A DNA stretch of 64,000 nucleotides from Anaspis maculata (GCA_949128115.1 OX421964.1:20856892-20920891); one strand, 5' to 3'. Shown: positions 29,028 through 42,869, counted from the first letter of the stretch. Made by a program: numbers and translations. Notes: generated from the sequence alone by a model not told the origin.

Positions 29028-32000
29028 CTGCAACGAAGACGCATTTTTATTACTTTGCTGGCACAGTTCACCTGCAGTTGGCAGAATTTTAAACGATATG
29101 GCCCTTCTCTCGGCCGGCAAGGGTGCGTTTCATTGGAAAACAGGAAAGAATAACTTGCAAATAAAAGAGAGCACGCATAAAAGAAACAACGCGCAAAAAA
29201 AGTCCCTCTCTGTGTTTTAGTATAGATAACCACCTGGGGTTCGCCGCGACGGTATGATGCCCTGTTGGTAACACTCCCGATTTCAATACATCATCTGTCC
29301 ATTGTATAAATTACGCATTTGACAGCTCATTAAACGTATTCTCTCTGCACGCTACGAGCACGACACACGTAGTGAAGCTCAAATTCATTCATTCTTCATT
29401 CATCGGAAGGCCATTGTGTGCGTATAGGTGCCTAATATTAACGAACGCATAGAGGCATATAGGAACTCCACCCATGCGAGGATGGTGGAAATTAAACGCG
29501 ACACGAGCCGGCGTTTTTGAATAGTCCGGAGACTGTGATGGCATGTCGAGGATGACGAAATTTGAATTACTTCGCTACCATATTAGATTCACGTATCGTT
29601 TACCCTACTATACCCTACCCTTCAATAGTTGAATTTCAATGCCTTTTACTTCTACGACGTATCAATCGTAAAACTTATAGCTTTATAGAAGGGAGAGGAG
29701 ATCGCATCATTTCAAGGGCCGATTACGTCTGCATCATGTTTCGATTGCCAATACAGCCAATGCCAAATGAAGCTGGCACTGTCATCAGTCTCAACAGTCA
29801 TTTTTATGTCATCAGCGTCATCTGTCACTCTTCCCCTAGTAGATGAATTGAATTTTTTCATCACACATGACGTTATTACCAAATGAGAAATTGCATAACC
29901 GCCTTCTTCTACTTATAAGCATATCAGTTAACCTTCCGTTACGGTTATGTCACTTAAACAACAAACAGATCTAGTTTTGTTCCAAAATTAATGTCCCTAG
30001 AATACATAACTGCAACGTGTCGGCGACAAGTTGAAGGGATTTTGAGCAATGGCCCTATTCAAGAAATAAAGGACTTGATTTTAATTACCTACCTACCTAA
30101 AATACCTAGGTACACACTATACTACGACGGTACGAAATTAATTTCAAGCTATGCAACTGGGTGTTAGACACAGTTACTCGTTCAGAAAACATCACAGCGC
30201 CGATGCATACTCGCACGACGAGAACAAAATGCAATTCAACTGTGATAAATGATGAATAAACGACACTTCAAAAGATAATTAATGGGTTTGGCTTGGAGCC
30301 CTCTTCTCTCTTCTGCAGCTAGCACACAAACAAGCTACTGTTATATTCCGACTTGATGCACTCTCTATGAAAAACCTCTTTTATTAGCATGGCACGGATT
30401 TTTTACTCGTGAAAATCTTTGTTACGTCGCTTTTAATGTACACGAGACTATAATGCGGTCGTCATGATGGAATCAAAAAAATCCTGAACTTTACGTTACC
30501 GCGTGTGTTTTGTTCAAACTCTTTCGCACACATCAGATGTGTAGTTCCAGCAGTACGGATTTGAAAAGTTCTGGTCAAAGTTTCAGCGAAAAAGGCTTTT
30601 TGTGTCTCTTGAGGCTGCGTTCTGAACTGCAAAGTTTTTCTATGGACGCAATCCCTGAATTTTCCATGGAACGAATTTTGTTTCATCACACTTTTGTAGA
30701 ACAACAAGAGCTTGATACTTCAGTAGGTAATAAGTATGTGTTTAGTATCTAGGTACCTGATGTGGAAATTTGGAAATCATCACACTATATACAATTATAC
30801 ATCCAGGGCACGGAATTATCTAGGGTAACCGTGATACGAGTTACCTAGACGAATTTTATTGTTAGGCATCCCTGTTATAAATGTGCCATTGAACACCCAT
30901 TCAAACTGCTAGGGTCCCCTATCGGTATCTGTGGTGTGTCTGTGGGGTTTACCGGGATGTATAGGCACAAGGAAAGTATGTATCGGTCCCTATAGGTCAT
31001 TTCAAAGTAATTCTATATTGCCCATTCATCCCTGTACGTTAGATATATCTTGTACCGGTATATTACCTATAGAAAACTAAATAACAGAGGAGCCAGTATG
31101 ACCTATGGGATTCTATGGTGGACATTCCATTATTAATATTTCTTCTATTATTATTCTTATTTCTAGGGCTCTATGTGGTCATTTTAGGGAGAATATCCCC
31201 CTGGGCGTGGTGCCAGGGACGCTGTGGTACTAGTTTTCTTCTGTCATTAACTTAGTTTGGCGTTGGTGTTCGCGTGCTCCAGAGACCCACAGTAGGTACC
31301 TACATGTGATGTGATATGTGATGTGATGTGCCGTGCATATCTGTGCCCAATATAGCCCTGAATAACCTGGAATTGTTAGTTGTGCTGTGCCCGAGGCTGT
31401 GCCTGTTCAAGTGTTTGTGAAAGAATTCTAGCTGGACACTGTAAAATGGGGGGTACTTGCCCAATTTTTTTATTGGCTTGATCGATAATATGGGTGAAAA
31501 TATTGTACCCGTATTTTTTCTTTTTCCCAAATTCGCAAAATTGCGGCCGTGGTGCCTGTTTCGTCACAAATGTACAAAAAACTAAACAAACAGCACTGTT
31601 GGGTTGAAGACTCAGAAAACTGTTGAGTGGTATCACAATATTTGAAAAATACAAACATTAGAATTTCACTGGAGTTTCCCTACTGTTACCAACTCTTTGA
31701 AAAAAAAAAAAAACATCGAAAAAAAATCTTTTCAACCAATGGATATATTTTCCCGAAATTTTCAGGAAATACTATTTATTACTCTTGTTGATGATTAAAA
31801 GTATTTCCAGTCAAATCTGGTTCATTGGCAAGTACCCCATTGGAGATGCCCTTTATGACACAATCATCTCAGTTCTGTGATAAGTAAGGGTTTTTCGCTG
31901 TCCTACTAACTGGAGCTGTATTTATTGTAAATAATTGTGTTTCAGGCAAAAAATGGCGTCTACGTCGCATGCTTATGCTTACGTTATATTTGTAAAGGAC

Positions 32001-32200
32001 AAGATCAGAAAGGTATAGTGCCCGACCCATCGTACCAATCGAAAACGTTTGAAAGTTTGATTTTACCAAATTAAATCCAACTGAAAAGTACCTCGTCAGG
32101 TACGGCGACGAGGAAGATTGGTGGGAAGCAACAATTGTGCATGTGGGAGGTGATTATTTTACATGATATACCAAGATTGTTATTATTTTATGAGTTATTG
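29028..32200. other. no gene recognised
   Basis: Upstream of the first recognised MRL exon. AT-rich, with TAGGTACCTA-like strings. Between 30.83 and 31.25 kb there are loose repeats of CCTATAG/TATAGG and GGGG(A/T)-containing phrases similar to the tandem array at 32.2 kb. No supported ORF. Confidence 0.6.
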
Positions 32201-32204
32201 ATGT

Positions 32205-32690
32205 ATATAGGGCTGTATGGGGGCCAGCGCAGACTCAAATATGCCACCATATAGCCCCATAGAAACTGTGAAGGTTTGTATAGGGTCAATACAACGTGAT
32301 GGACATGCCACTATACAGCCCTATAGAAAGTGTACAGGGCTGTATGAGTGTCACTATAGAACACTATAGAAACTCTATGGGGGTGGATGGAGTCAACGCA
32401 GATGTGAATATTCCACCATATAGCCCCATAGAAACTGTAAAGGGCTGTATAAAGTCAATACAACGTGATAGATATGCCACTATACAGTCTCATAGGACAG
32501 GGATGAATGGGGCCACTACAGACATATGAATATACCACCATACATCCTATTAGGAGGTATACAGGGCAATACACGTGAAATCCTATCGGGGTAAATGGTG
32601 AAAATCCACGTGCAAATACACATCCACGTGCAAATACACATGTAGGAGACTATAGGGCCCCTATAGCTTTTATTTATGGTGGCTCTATGG
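32205..32690. repeat. degenerate tandem repeat, unit near 170 bp
   Basis: CCACCATATAGCCCCATAGA occurs at about 32242 and 32412, and GTCAATACAACGTGAT at about 32285 and 32454, giving a period near 169-170 bases. Within each unit shorter phrases (CACTATACAG, CTATAGAAA) recur. An 18-bp direct duplication CACGTGCAAATACACATC follows at about 32609-32644. Confidence 0.8.
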
Positions 32691-32707
32691 AGGATTTGCA
32701 ACAGGGA

Positions 32708-33620
32708 TTGTAGGTTTGCCGCCCTCTTGCCTGGTGTGAAACCGGCTTGTCCAAAAGTAGAAGGTTATGTTGATTGTCAAACTACGGGCTCCTTTCCGAT
32801 TTGACAGCGCCAACTAGAACTCGTTGGGCGTGGGCCTCAAAACGGAAGCACATGGAAAATTGATGGTGATCGTATTCACTTCGGTCCAATTCGCGATTCT
32901 GGATGACTGAGTTATTTGTTTGGAATATTGAACTTTTTACGCGTGAATCCTGCAGACCATGGCAGATTGCCAATTAGCTAAGGCGTTGCTTGTTTTTTTC
33001 CCATTATTCTTTGAAGCTTAGCGCGTCTTTTTGGCTGGAACGGGCCTAAGGGTCGATGCATCCATTGTGACGTTTCTTTGGAGAGACGGCATCGAATTTT
33101 TCGATTGAAACGTCGAAAAATTCAACTCGATTCGAGAGGTTAGGAATATTATTCTCGGATGTCAAATATGTCATAGGCTACTTTGACTTCTTTGTATATT
33201 GACGTAATTCAGAATTTCATTAGGCAACTTTGCAACATGCAGTTTTTCTAGGCCAAGAGCGTCCGAATTAAGCCGAATTCTACAAGAATTTTTGTAAAGC
33301 GCAAAAAAAAGTATTCTATGAAATAGGCCCCTGGTCAAAAACTTACGCCATTTTCCAGTAACATGGAAAAAGCGCCAGACATCACATCCCGTGAAATTTT
33401 TAGGCCACCTGCAGTCAAAATGTTCGAAAAATGCATTTCAGAAGTGACCGGGACGACTCCGTGTGTTGTCGTGAACTTTTGTCGATTTTCTACAGTTCGG
33501 ATTTTCAAGCTTACGAACAAAACCTCTCGAGTCACTCGAATCAAGGTTACGCTGGATTTACTATAATCTCAAAAACTGGGAGAAACACGAAAAGTGTTGT
33601 TACGTCGTTTTCTGCTTCTG
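32708..33620. repeat. dispersed repeat family E, copy 2
   Basis: Uninterrupted relative of the repeat at 13577-14880: GTAGGTTTGCCGCC..CTGGTGTGAAACCGG, CAAAACGGAAGCACATGG, GCGTCTTTTTGGCTGGAACG and GGAAAAAGCGCCAGACATCA in the same order. Short frames inside do not resemble a known protein. Confidence 0.7.
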
Positions 33621-35847
33621 TCTGCTTTTTGATACTTTGACCGATTGGGCCAGTCCAATAGTAGTTATCATTAGGTACGTCTACCTGTGTGGACGCCTTT
33701 TTCAGCGATTTCGAGCTTAGGCGACCGGAGGACAATCGTTCGTTCGCACCCTGAAAAGCTCAATGTACGACAATTGTCCATCGCGGCACGTTTGGAAGCC
33801 GTCTCCGAGTGTACAACTTAGTGGAATAGGCCAAGTGAGCAAAGCGACATTTCGCCTATCGTGAAACTTTATCCCCCCTCTCAATTGTGTTTTATTTAGA
33901 ATGCCGTAACATGTAATCATTTTTCTCGTTGATATATTTGTTTGAACACTACTCGAATACCGTTCTATTCGTGAAGTGGTGGTTTCGCAAGAAAATCGTG
34001 CGACTCCGGCCGTCCGCCAAAGGGTATATTCGCTTTATTCAAATCAATATCACATTTGAACGCTAACCTTATGGTTTTGCCACTCGACATTCTTGTACTT
34101 CCTTGCTGGCGACTTTGTGGATAGTGTAATTTTGATAGGACGAAAGGTCCCCATTTGACTTGGGTAACTGTAGTTGATATTGCGAACAGGAAAATCTCAA
34201 ATTTGAATTCATAAGTTTTGTACATAAAGTAATTGTTACTGGTATAAAAAAAACCGAGAACGTTCTTTGTTGCAGTGGTTATCGCAGCAGGCAAAAAAGA
34301 TACCTATCGAGTCGCCTTAATATTAAATCGCTTGGGTTTGTTATCTGACTTCCTTATTCCGGCAGTAGGTACCTACCTTCGTTCCCACAGATAACGTTCA
34401 ATTATTTCTGGTTCAAGTTCAAGTCAAACCTTTCTTCTAGAACAAAATATTTCGCTCATTGTAATCATACCAGCGACGGGCAATTTCGTATATTTCATTT
34501 TTGTAGAATTAGCCAACCGGCTCCTGTTTATTTTCTTTGCCTTTTGTTAGTAGAATTTGTATTCGTAATCCAAACTTTGCTTTTTCTTCAGTATTGTATT
34601 AGTCATTGCTTGGTACTATAATTATTTTTGGTAATTCGGCTCACAATATTGTGGCGCCCCCGACCATCTCAAGAGCCCCGGCCTTCTCCACCGATTGGCT
34701 GGCCAGTGTTCCTGAATAAGACAGACCGATAAGTAAGTCGACCCGAAAAGGCACGAGGGAGGCCTCTTTGGCATGCAACAGTTTACCCAGATCCAATATT
34801 ATTATGAATTCCTCGTGTTAATTTTTAAAAACTGTAAATTCATAATTCAGATGGCCAATCAACTATAGCTGTAAAAAGCACCTGAGGAAGCGTTAATCCC
34901 ACAGGAATCACGCTATAATTTATAGTAAATGACACTACCAGCAACAAGATTATTAATGGTTCGGTTTCACTCGAGATAAAAGCGCGCTTCTGGAGTTACC
35001 ACTTTGCATGCGTTATTGCATAATCTTGCAAATTGCACTGTATTTTGACGCAATAAATCAAAACCGATTACCATTCAGCAAGAAATTACTTTTGCTCATG
35101 CCAAAAAAGTTAAAAATATGGTCGAGTACAACGCCTGCATTCAGGTGACCAATCTGCAGCAATTTTTCACGAGTATTTTCCCTCAGCAGAGCCCCACTGA
35201 AATGCAATTTCCTTTTTTTTTATCGAATTACTGTGTGACATTTTCTGGCGCGCCTCCTGATTATAGATAAACGCTTCCGCTACACGGCTCCAATTATTGC
35301 CGAGGCCCCACACGCAGAGCCATGTCAAAATCCCGGCACCTCCATGCACCCGCAGATTTCATCCCGGATTCCTGGCTATTTAATCCAAAACACCCGAGGA
35401 ATTAAAGGCCCTTCACCCCGGAGGCTTGAAATGGCCGAAACACGCAACATTTTCGGAGTAAGCCGGCTCTCTCTGGCGGTGGTGGTGGTGATGGCGCAGT
35501 TTACGGTTTTAGAGAAGTGTATTGCAGCAGCAGGATGCTGAATTTGCATGTTTCGTCCTTAGGCTTTCCGCTCCGCAGCCGTAAATAAAGGAATTTAATA
35601 TAAAATGGCCGCGGGGGCGATTTGAATTTTAATAGAACTAATTAATTCCGAATTACTTTCGCCGAGGACTGTTAAGGGCACATCACGCACTCTAATTAAA
35701 AAACAAAAACAAAAGTAATATCTTTGCGTATAGTGTGTAGGTGCTTGGGGGAATTTAGGTGAAGGTTAATAGGTTGGCAGTAGTGTGCATGCCAAATTGT
35801 GGTATAACAACACGCTATTAGGGTTGTACTTGGTAGGTATTTACGTT
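33621..35847. other. no gene recognised
   Basis: No repeat or ORF with support. The 35.3-35.7 kb part is less repetitive and moderately GC-rich, possibly a regulatory stretch, but I see no specific site. Confidence 0.5.
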
Positions 35848-36196
35848 GTTCCAAAATAATGTGCATCTATCTAGGCGGCCGCAAAAATTGGCATGAGTTG
35901 GAAATATCGGACCCCCCCCCTGAAAAACAACGTTTACATTGTTTCAAAATAATGTGCATCCAGGAGGCGAAAAGAAGCGAAATTTGACATTTGAGGACAT
36001 CATAGAAAATAATAATATTGCTTCAAATAAGCGAAATTGAGCTCATTATCACAGATGATCATCGATTTGGGAACGTTTGAAAAAAATGTTTGTGCTGAAC
36101 TCGATTAAAAGCATTATTTTTAACTCAATGTCAAATTTCACGGCCGCCTCAGATGCATGGTGTGCAATGTGCATTGCACATTATTTCGAAACAAGG
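35848..36196. repeat. inverted/direct repeat cluster, probable MITE
   Basis: GTTGTTCCAAAATAATGTGC..GGCGGCCG at the left is mirrored by CGGCCGCC..TGCACATTATTTCGAAACAA at the right. A direct copy TTGTTTCAAAATAATGTGCA lies between them near 35939. No coding content. Confidence 0.65.
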
Positions 36197-37491
36197 TATA
36201 CCTACCGGAGATGTATTCAACCAATATCGTGAAATGCACTTTTCTCCACACAAAAAAAAAATTGACGCACCAGATGTCACACAGTTTATTAAATTTACCC
36301 CTGCCAGTAATGCATTAGAGCCATCTATAAGTCACGAGGGTGGCGGTACCAGCAGAACTTTATGTCTGGCTTGCGTGCGTGCTGCTGGCACTACTGACTT
36401 CTTAGGGTTCTTAACGGAAGAAATACGATCTCGCACAAAAAACTGTTTATATTGTTACAAAATGCATAAATAAAATAAAAGAAGAATATAAAGTTTTTGT
36501 TGATGAATCTTTGGCTAGGACCCATGCAACATTCAAGCTGAATTATTAAAATCCCTTTTGTAACGTCCAACAGGGCGTGTAATGTATCGCTTGTTTCTTT
36601 GATGGGCGGGAAAGTTAAAACCTACAACAACATAATTTACCGTGGCACGCAATACTTATACAGCCTTTCTAGTTTCTATTACTGATAAGGGAAATACTGA
36701 GAGGGAAATGAAAAAGGAAACGTGCACGTTTCAATAATTCGGGTGCAGTGCTTAGCGCGTAAATAGGCGTTCACACGCGAATGTTTAATAAGCCTGATGG
36801 TCAGTCTACGTACGTCAGACAACAGAGTAAACATTCGAGTTTGCGAAAGAATTGCTGGAATTATTCTTTATTTACTTGATATTTATTGAATGTTTGTGGT
36901 GTAGGTCTGGAAAAGTGCAAGAGTCTTATCAGAATGCAAGTTCAAGAATTTCCATTGTGTATTCACGATAAATAAATAAGCAAATGCTTCTTCTCTGGTT
37001 TTGGTTTGCTTTCAGTCAGATGCTTTCTCATGTCATGTTGCCAGTGTTAAAAACACGGTTAATGTTTCTGGCGTATTATCTTTTTTTGGTAAATATAAAA
37101 GCGTTAATTCTTGTAGAGGGCTACTCGAGGGGCTACTATAAAGTAGTGACCAGCATCGAAAAATATTCAAAAAATCATACTAATCGAATGTAGAGCCCTA
37201 ATAACAAGACTACTTTCCGTGGAAATTCGAAACATATTTTTAAAGTGTCTCAAAATATAAAATCACTTTTACGAACGATTTCAAATCTACCGAGCTTTTA
37301 GGCGGGCTGTGACGTCTTAATTTTTTAATAGAAGTGGGGAGACTTCAACTCCGTTGTCTAGGTAAATGCTATGTTTCATTGTCACCTTGCTGTTAAGTGT
37401 TGACTTGATATTTGCGAACATGACCTAATTTTTCATCACTCCATATTCAAGCAAAATAACAAAAGGCCGAGAAATACGGAGTGGAAGTACC
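36197..37491. other. no gene recognised
   Basis: AT-rich; the open frame at 36153-36473 has no recognisable domain and overlaps a repeat end. Nothing else seen. Confidence 0.5.
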
Positions 37492-37607
37492 GTATGATCA
37501 AAAACTTTCTACTCAAGGGAGGCTGTGGCCTGGCCAAAATCGGCTTGTTTGCTTGCCAATGACCAGAATCACAGCCTCCCTTGAGTAAGAAAGTTTTTGA
37601 TCATACG
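37492..37607. repeat. 116-bp hairpin
   Basis: GTATGATCAAAAACTTTCTA and CTCAAGGGAGGCTGTG pair with CACAGCCTCCCTTGAG and AGAAAGTTTTTGATCATAC, about 36 bases per arm with almost no mismatch, around a ~40-base loop. Confidence 0.88.
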
Positions 37608-38136
37608 ATACATTATTTCACTAGTACCAAATTTGAAAGTGGTCGAAAACTTCAATTTTTTTTTGCACCGAGAAAAGTTACGAAAACATTCTGTGAACCA
37701 TATAGCGTCACTCATCAAAAAGTGGACTTTGAAAAAAAAATCGTTCACTATCCTACTTCCGGTTCACCATCTTGTCAATAAATGGAAAATGTCCTCCGAA
37801 AAAAGCGCAAGCAGCTGACACGAGACAGTGAATATTATGTTGTCAAATGATCTGTCAACACACCGGTTGACATCTGAGTGATGTCATTACCTACTCCTTA
37901 TCTTGGAACGATTTTGGCGCGCAGGTTTTATAGGCACTGTTGAAATGCCAAAATAAAAACGAAAGCTAGTAACAGCCTTGAATATTTGAACGTATCATCC
38001 CTCCCTTGTTATTCCTTTGCTGCCCCATTCTATTTTTACATTCATCACTTTATGCTTTGAAAGATTTGGTTTCGCTATTTGGCATCTAAAAATGACATAC
38101 GAGTGACAGTTGACATTTGCTTACCGGCCTCCGTGA

Positions 38137-38909
38137 CCAGGGCCGCTATTCTTGGCCTTGTTTACGCGAGGTTTAAAGCTGGTGTTAAGGTCCGTAACAT
38201 CAATGTTATCGTCCGCATAAACACCTCTAAACGCAAGTTTTGCAACAGCTGTTAAGCTTAGCTAAATGTGATTTTAAATTGCATTTAGTAAGCAAACAAG
38301 TGTTGGCAATCGCACGTAAACGCCCATGCCCATCCGCAGTACACTGATGTAGCGAATGTTGCCTAAAATCGTGGTTTTCAGGCAACTTTCACTACAGAAG
38401 TGTACTGCGGAATGTATTTTACTGCCAGGGACTTTTCTCACACGATTCAAGAATAGCGGCCTAGGTTAAGGGGCTGTCGGCTGTCATTTTGGTCGGCGCG
38501 CGTAAACACTCCTAACTAACCACTGTTAAAATCTCTGCTAAGGCTCGCGTAAACAAGCTCCTTGAAACTGTGGGAGAAAGTCCTTGAGAGTTTTATGCAA
38601 TCCGCGATACATCGATGTAGTGAGAGTTGCCTGAAACCGTGTGAGAATGGTTCTCGCCTACCTTAGAGTAGGCGAGAAACTCCCACAGGTTGCATAGTTA
38701 TACGGTGTGAAGTGTCATGGCGGGCGGCGGCTTCGGGTGAGGGTTCGGAACACGTTACGGAAAACGGACAACTGCGAAAGGAACCGACTCGGCCATTTCT
38801 CCCACACTTCAAGAATACGCGTTTTGGCCTGCCATGTGATTTTGTCACACGAGTGGGTTGCACCTCACCTGTGTGAAATTCTCACACAATTCAAGAATAG
38901 CGGCCCTGG
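38137..38909. mobile_element. MITE mosaic ending CCAGGGCCGCTATTCTTG
   Basis: CCAGGGCCGCTATTCTTG at 38137-38154 is the exact reverse complement of CAAGAATAGCGGCCCTGG at 38892-38909. A third copy of the end (CAAGAATAGCGGCC) lies near 38449, and TTGTTTACGCGAG at the left is mirrored near 38540, so two elements appear nested or fused. No target duplication is obvious and no ORF is supported. Confidence 0.7.
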
Positions 38910-41257
38910 AGCCCAAATCCTAGAGAGGAGGGATCACCGGAAGATCGAAGTGCAGCCAATCACAGACCTGGTTGCCTAGCAGCTTCATATATGTCAGCGG
39001 ATTACATTACTTCTAGAAATAGGGTCCCAGATCGTTTCGGTTGGCAACTGCTTGGCTAAATATTGATAATTATTATTATTTAATTTTCTCAAGTGACCAT
39101 TAGCTGACAGAGATGACAGTTCAAATAATCAGTTTTTCAAATGTTCAATTTTGGCCAAACCGAACGTCGAGATATTTTTTGATGCTCTCTGTTAACGTAT
39201 GACTACTTTTAGATTAGGCTGATGTGCTTTTTCAGGCATCTTCCAATTATTTTTTGTGCTGGGGAATAAGAGGTCAAGAATAATGAAATTCGTTTGAATG
39301 AATGATAATTCTGCAAAATCCAAGTGAAATATATGGCTTCGTGGAACCATCTGCGGATAAACTGGGATTACCTTCATAAATTACATGTATTTTAGGCGAC
39401 ATCCTATTATTAAAACAACAAAATATTTTTCAGATGATTCTTGGGATTTTCTGGATTTATTATTACCAGTCGCGTCTCTACCTGATATCATAACAAGGAA
39501 CTATTTTGATTTCAATGATTTCCAACGCACGAACTAAACTCGTATGCTTAGGACACATCCAAATAGAAAGACCGTCTCGGTTAAAAAAAAATTGAGCTAA
39601 TTTGAAAAATGCTTGCCATTTTGTATTCATAATGCTATGGGTTTGCCGGCGCCTAAAGCTAGGCAACTTTGTATACGTTTATGAAATTCCATTCAGAAGT
39701 AATGAACACGCATATAAATTAACCCAGTATTTTTGTACTATTTGTAGTCAACTGCGCATGACCTCAAGTGTGCCAGATTAAGATGCACGCTGACGATGTG
39801 AAAAAAATCTTAACAGTCTTCGAGTGGCGATCCGTCGAAGAGCTTACTGCATGGCTTTGTCAATGATGTCATTTATCGACTTGTTTTTGTCAACGATGTC
39901 AGGTCCACTCTGTAGAGCTGGCTATCTACCCTTTAGTTTTGCTTGACTCTCAACTGAGGCTTGGCGCAACATTCCTTGGAACCCCAGACTGCTGAGAACT
40001 GTGCATAGTGGGTAGCCTGAATCACTTACTTTAACCTGTGTATAATGGGTTGCCTAAGTCACTTAGCCAGGGTTGCATAAATCACTTAGCCAGGATTCCC
40101 CAAAGCTCCGTTAGTCGTTGTTGGTGGACTTTTGTTTAGTCAGTTTCACAAATCCTCACTGGTGGAGAATGGATTCTTATTTTTATCATGTCAAAATTTC
40201 ATCGCGATTGGATCGGCGATTTTCTTAAAAATGGCTATTTTCTTCGCAAAACCCTTTCGGAACCGTTTTTAGGAAATTGCTAATCCAACTGTAGTGGAAT
40301 TTTGACTGACATTGACTCGAGGGCTTTGCATATCGGCCCTGCAAAATTAACTCTCAAGGTAGGTATATTCAAATCGGTTAACCAGCCGGTCTATCAATTT
40401 TTCAGTGGGTGACTTTTGATATCGGAACGACAGTTGACGTTTGGGTTGACCTTCACTGACCGGTCTCCGAAGCTGGTCGTTGTGGTTGACAGCTGGTTAA
40501 CCTTTTTCAGGAAGTCAGTCGTTCCAATATACAGTTTTTCAGGCGGTTGGTCGACCAGAACGAATATCGGAACGTACCTTTATTGGAACCCCTATAAATA
40601 TCACTTCAAAAGTCACAGTGTAAAGTTGAGTCAACTTCAAAAGTAGATTAAGAAAAAGGACGATTGCACGTAATTCGTTCACTTGATCGCCGAAAGATTT
40701 CAATTATGTATTGTTAGGGTTATCAATCCCGTGCAAATATTAGCTTGGTACGCCTCCTCTAGTACGTATGCTTATTGAAGTGACACGTTACAAGTGAGGT
40801 TAGTTCAATTAGACTTCGGCATAGATGACAGATGACAATTGACGTTATCGTTATCGACATGTATGCCATAACAGCAACGTAACCGCCCTCTACAATTTAC
40901 ATACAAACATCCAATTGGCAGTGATTGTTATCCAGATCACCAAACCTTGGGGCTCGAAGCTCCTCTGTTACGCTCGTGAAATCGCCATCTTGTTACGGAA
41001 TGGTGGTTAAGCGACCCATTTTATTTTTACTAAATTACTAGATTGTGCAAAACGAGGCGCGAAAGCGCAAAACGAGGTACAAAAGTGCAAAACCGCAGAA
41101 GCTTTCGCGCTATTGTCGCAGCAGTTCGAACACACATCGAAATAACCATCAAAAAGCTTTCCCCATTGTTGAAGTTCGAAAACGTTATTTGAATAGAAAG
41201 AGTTCCGCTGTCGCAGACCTAATATTCCAAGGACGTAGTCGGTATCCCTCTCCAGAA
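38910..41257. other. no gene recognised
   Basis: Contains a 23-bp imperfect tandem pair (GTTGCCTAAGTCACTTAGCC, GTTGCATAAATCACTTAGCC) near 40050-40095 and loosely mirrored GACTG/CCAACC phrases near 40400-40570. No supported gene. Confidence 0.5.
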
Positions 41258-41515
41258 CTATCCCAAGCGTGGATTTGATTCATTCCGTGATTGTGAAACC
41301 TCGATTCGAACTTTTGCGTTTTGTGGTGCGTCCTGCCGGATCCTTTCAATCAACTGGATTGCTAGTCCGAGAGCTTGTCTTTCCGTTTTCACAATAACCG
41401 ATGCCCCAGTTCTGTCTTCTGCTGCTTTATCTGGATTTTGACCACTTATAGGTACTAATTTAGTTATAAAGCCACATACGTTTGACATAGTGCTGTGGAA
41501 TATTGAGGCTTTCAA
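41258..41515 (-). CDS. small ORF of unknown function, possibly an exon or fragment
   Basis: From an ATG at 41488 the frame gives 76 residues ending at TAG (41260-41258). Composition is protein-like: charged, few low-complexity runs, with the helix-like stretch ALGLAIQLIERIRQDAPQ. A possible splice acceptor TTCCACAG lies just upstream of the ATG. I do not recognise the family, and a chance frame or degraded transposon piece is quite possible. Confidence 0.25.
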   Translation of the reverse strand: MKASIFHSTMSNVCGFITKLVPISGQNPDKAAEDRTGASVIVKTERQALGLAIQLIERIRQDAPQNAKVRIEVSQSRNESNPRLG

Positions 41516-42869
41516 TTTAGCATACGCTTAATACAAAACTAGACTCGTAACGAAGTTTGAAGTTATCAACTCAATTTCGCCAAGTTTCCAGTCAATTTAA
41601 CCTTTCTCTCGGTTTATAGTCGAGAATTTAATAAGCTGCGAAACTCGCACACGCTAATAGGTCAACTGAATTAAACCACCGTGAGTTCGTATATGAATTT
41701 ATTTAATTATTAAAGTGACTTGAGGGTAGGTTGGTATAGTCGATAGGTACTTGGGTAGGCGTAATTTCTTAACGCCCAACTTCCCGATTCCCAGCAACTT
41801 CCGATCGAGAACTTTACTCCTACTGATTATTTGAGAGGTGGAAAGAGCGATTTGGCAAATGGAATATTTAAATGGAACGAATGGCGCCAGCGCGAAAGGT
41901 CATGGACCTTTCGTTGCGACAATGAGTAATTAATGCGTATACTTCTTTGATCTCATTCAAAATCAGTGGCAGCTTTCATCGATCCATTACCGACCACTGA
42001 AGAGTTGCAGCACGGCAGCTGTATATAATAGCCCGCGGCTAAAATGACGCATCCACCGAGGTATGTATTCTATTTATTAATTTCATTTGCAATCATTTCT
42101 TCAGCTTCCTATACTAGATAATTATCAATACCAAGATTATTTCTTATAATAATGAATGGAATCCGTGATTTATTTCGAGTTTTGAGAATTTGTTGAAAAC
42201 AAATTGCCCTAGCATAGTTTGTTTTTTGCTGTGCCCGGGTTTTCTGCAGCTTTTGCTCAAGCTTTATTACCGTCTGGATTCTGGATTCCAGACACCTTTA
42301 TCCACTTTACTATTAAAAAGCACTACTGAAGAGCCAATTTAAGATAAAAAGCTTAATTCTATTGCTTCGCCTTGCACTATAGCTGCCCCGGCTGTAATGA
42401 GATGCTTTCCGCCGTAACATGTAATAGGTACCTAGGTTGTAATTATTATAATCCATATAGGCGAGTCCTACAGCTGTGACATTCACAAATGAAAATAATG
42501 AAATAAATCAGATCTTTAGTAAAAAATTGACAGTGACATTGATGTTGTGACCATGGATGCACCTAGTAGTTGAATTAAAAAAGCGTTCCAAAATGTCAAT
42601 GACATGACTGGTTGAAAAAAAAAAAAAAAGATTGAAAATGTCACACAGGTATAAATGGAGGATTAAAAACAATGATTACCTTTCCACCGAATTTCCATCC
42701 TTTGAACATTATGACGGAAAAGCCATAGGCCAATGTGGAGAAAACGCACTCGAAAACCTTACGTCTGAACTACATGGTTACGTTACGATAAAAATTCACT
42801 CCATTTTCATGAAAGCACAAAACGTAAAACTACCGGCACATAAAAGCGGCATGGACGGATCGCGTTGTT

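Noticed and set aside
36153..36473. 106-codon plus-strand frame
   Set aside because: It overlaps the end of an inverted-repeat element and has no recognisable domain or splice support.
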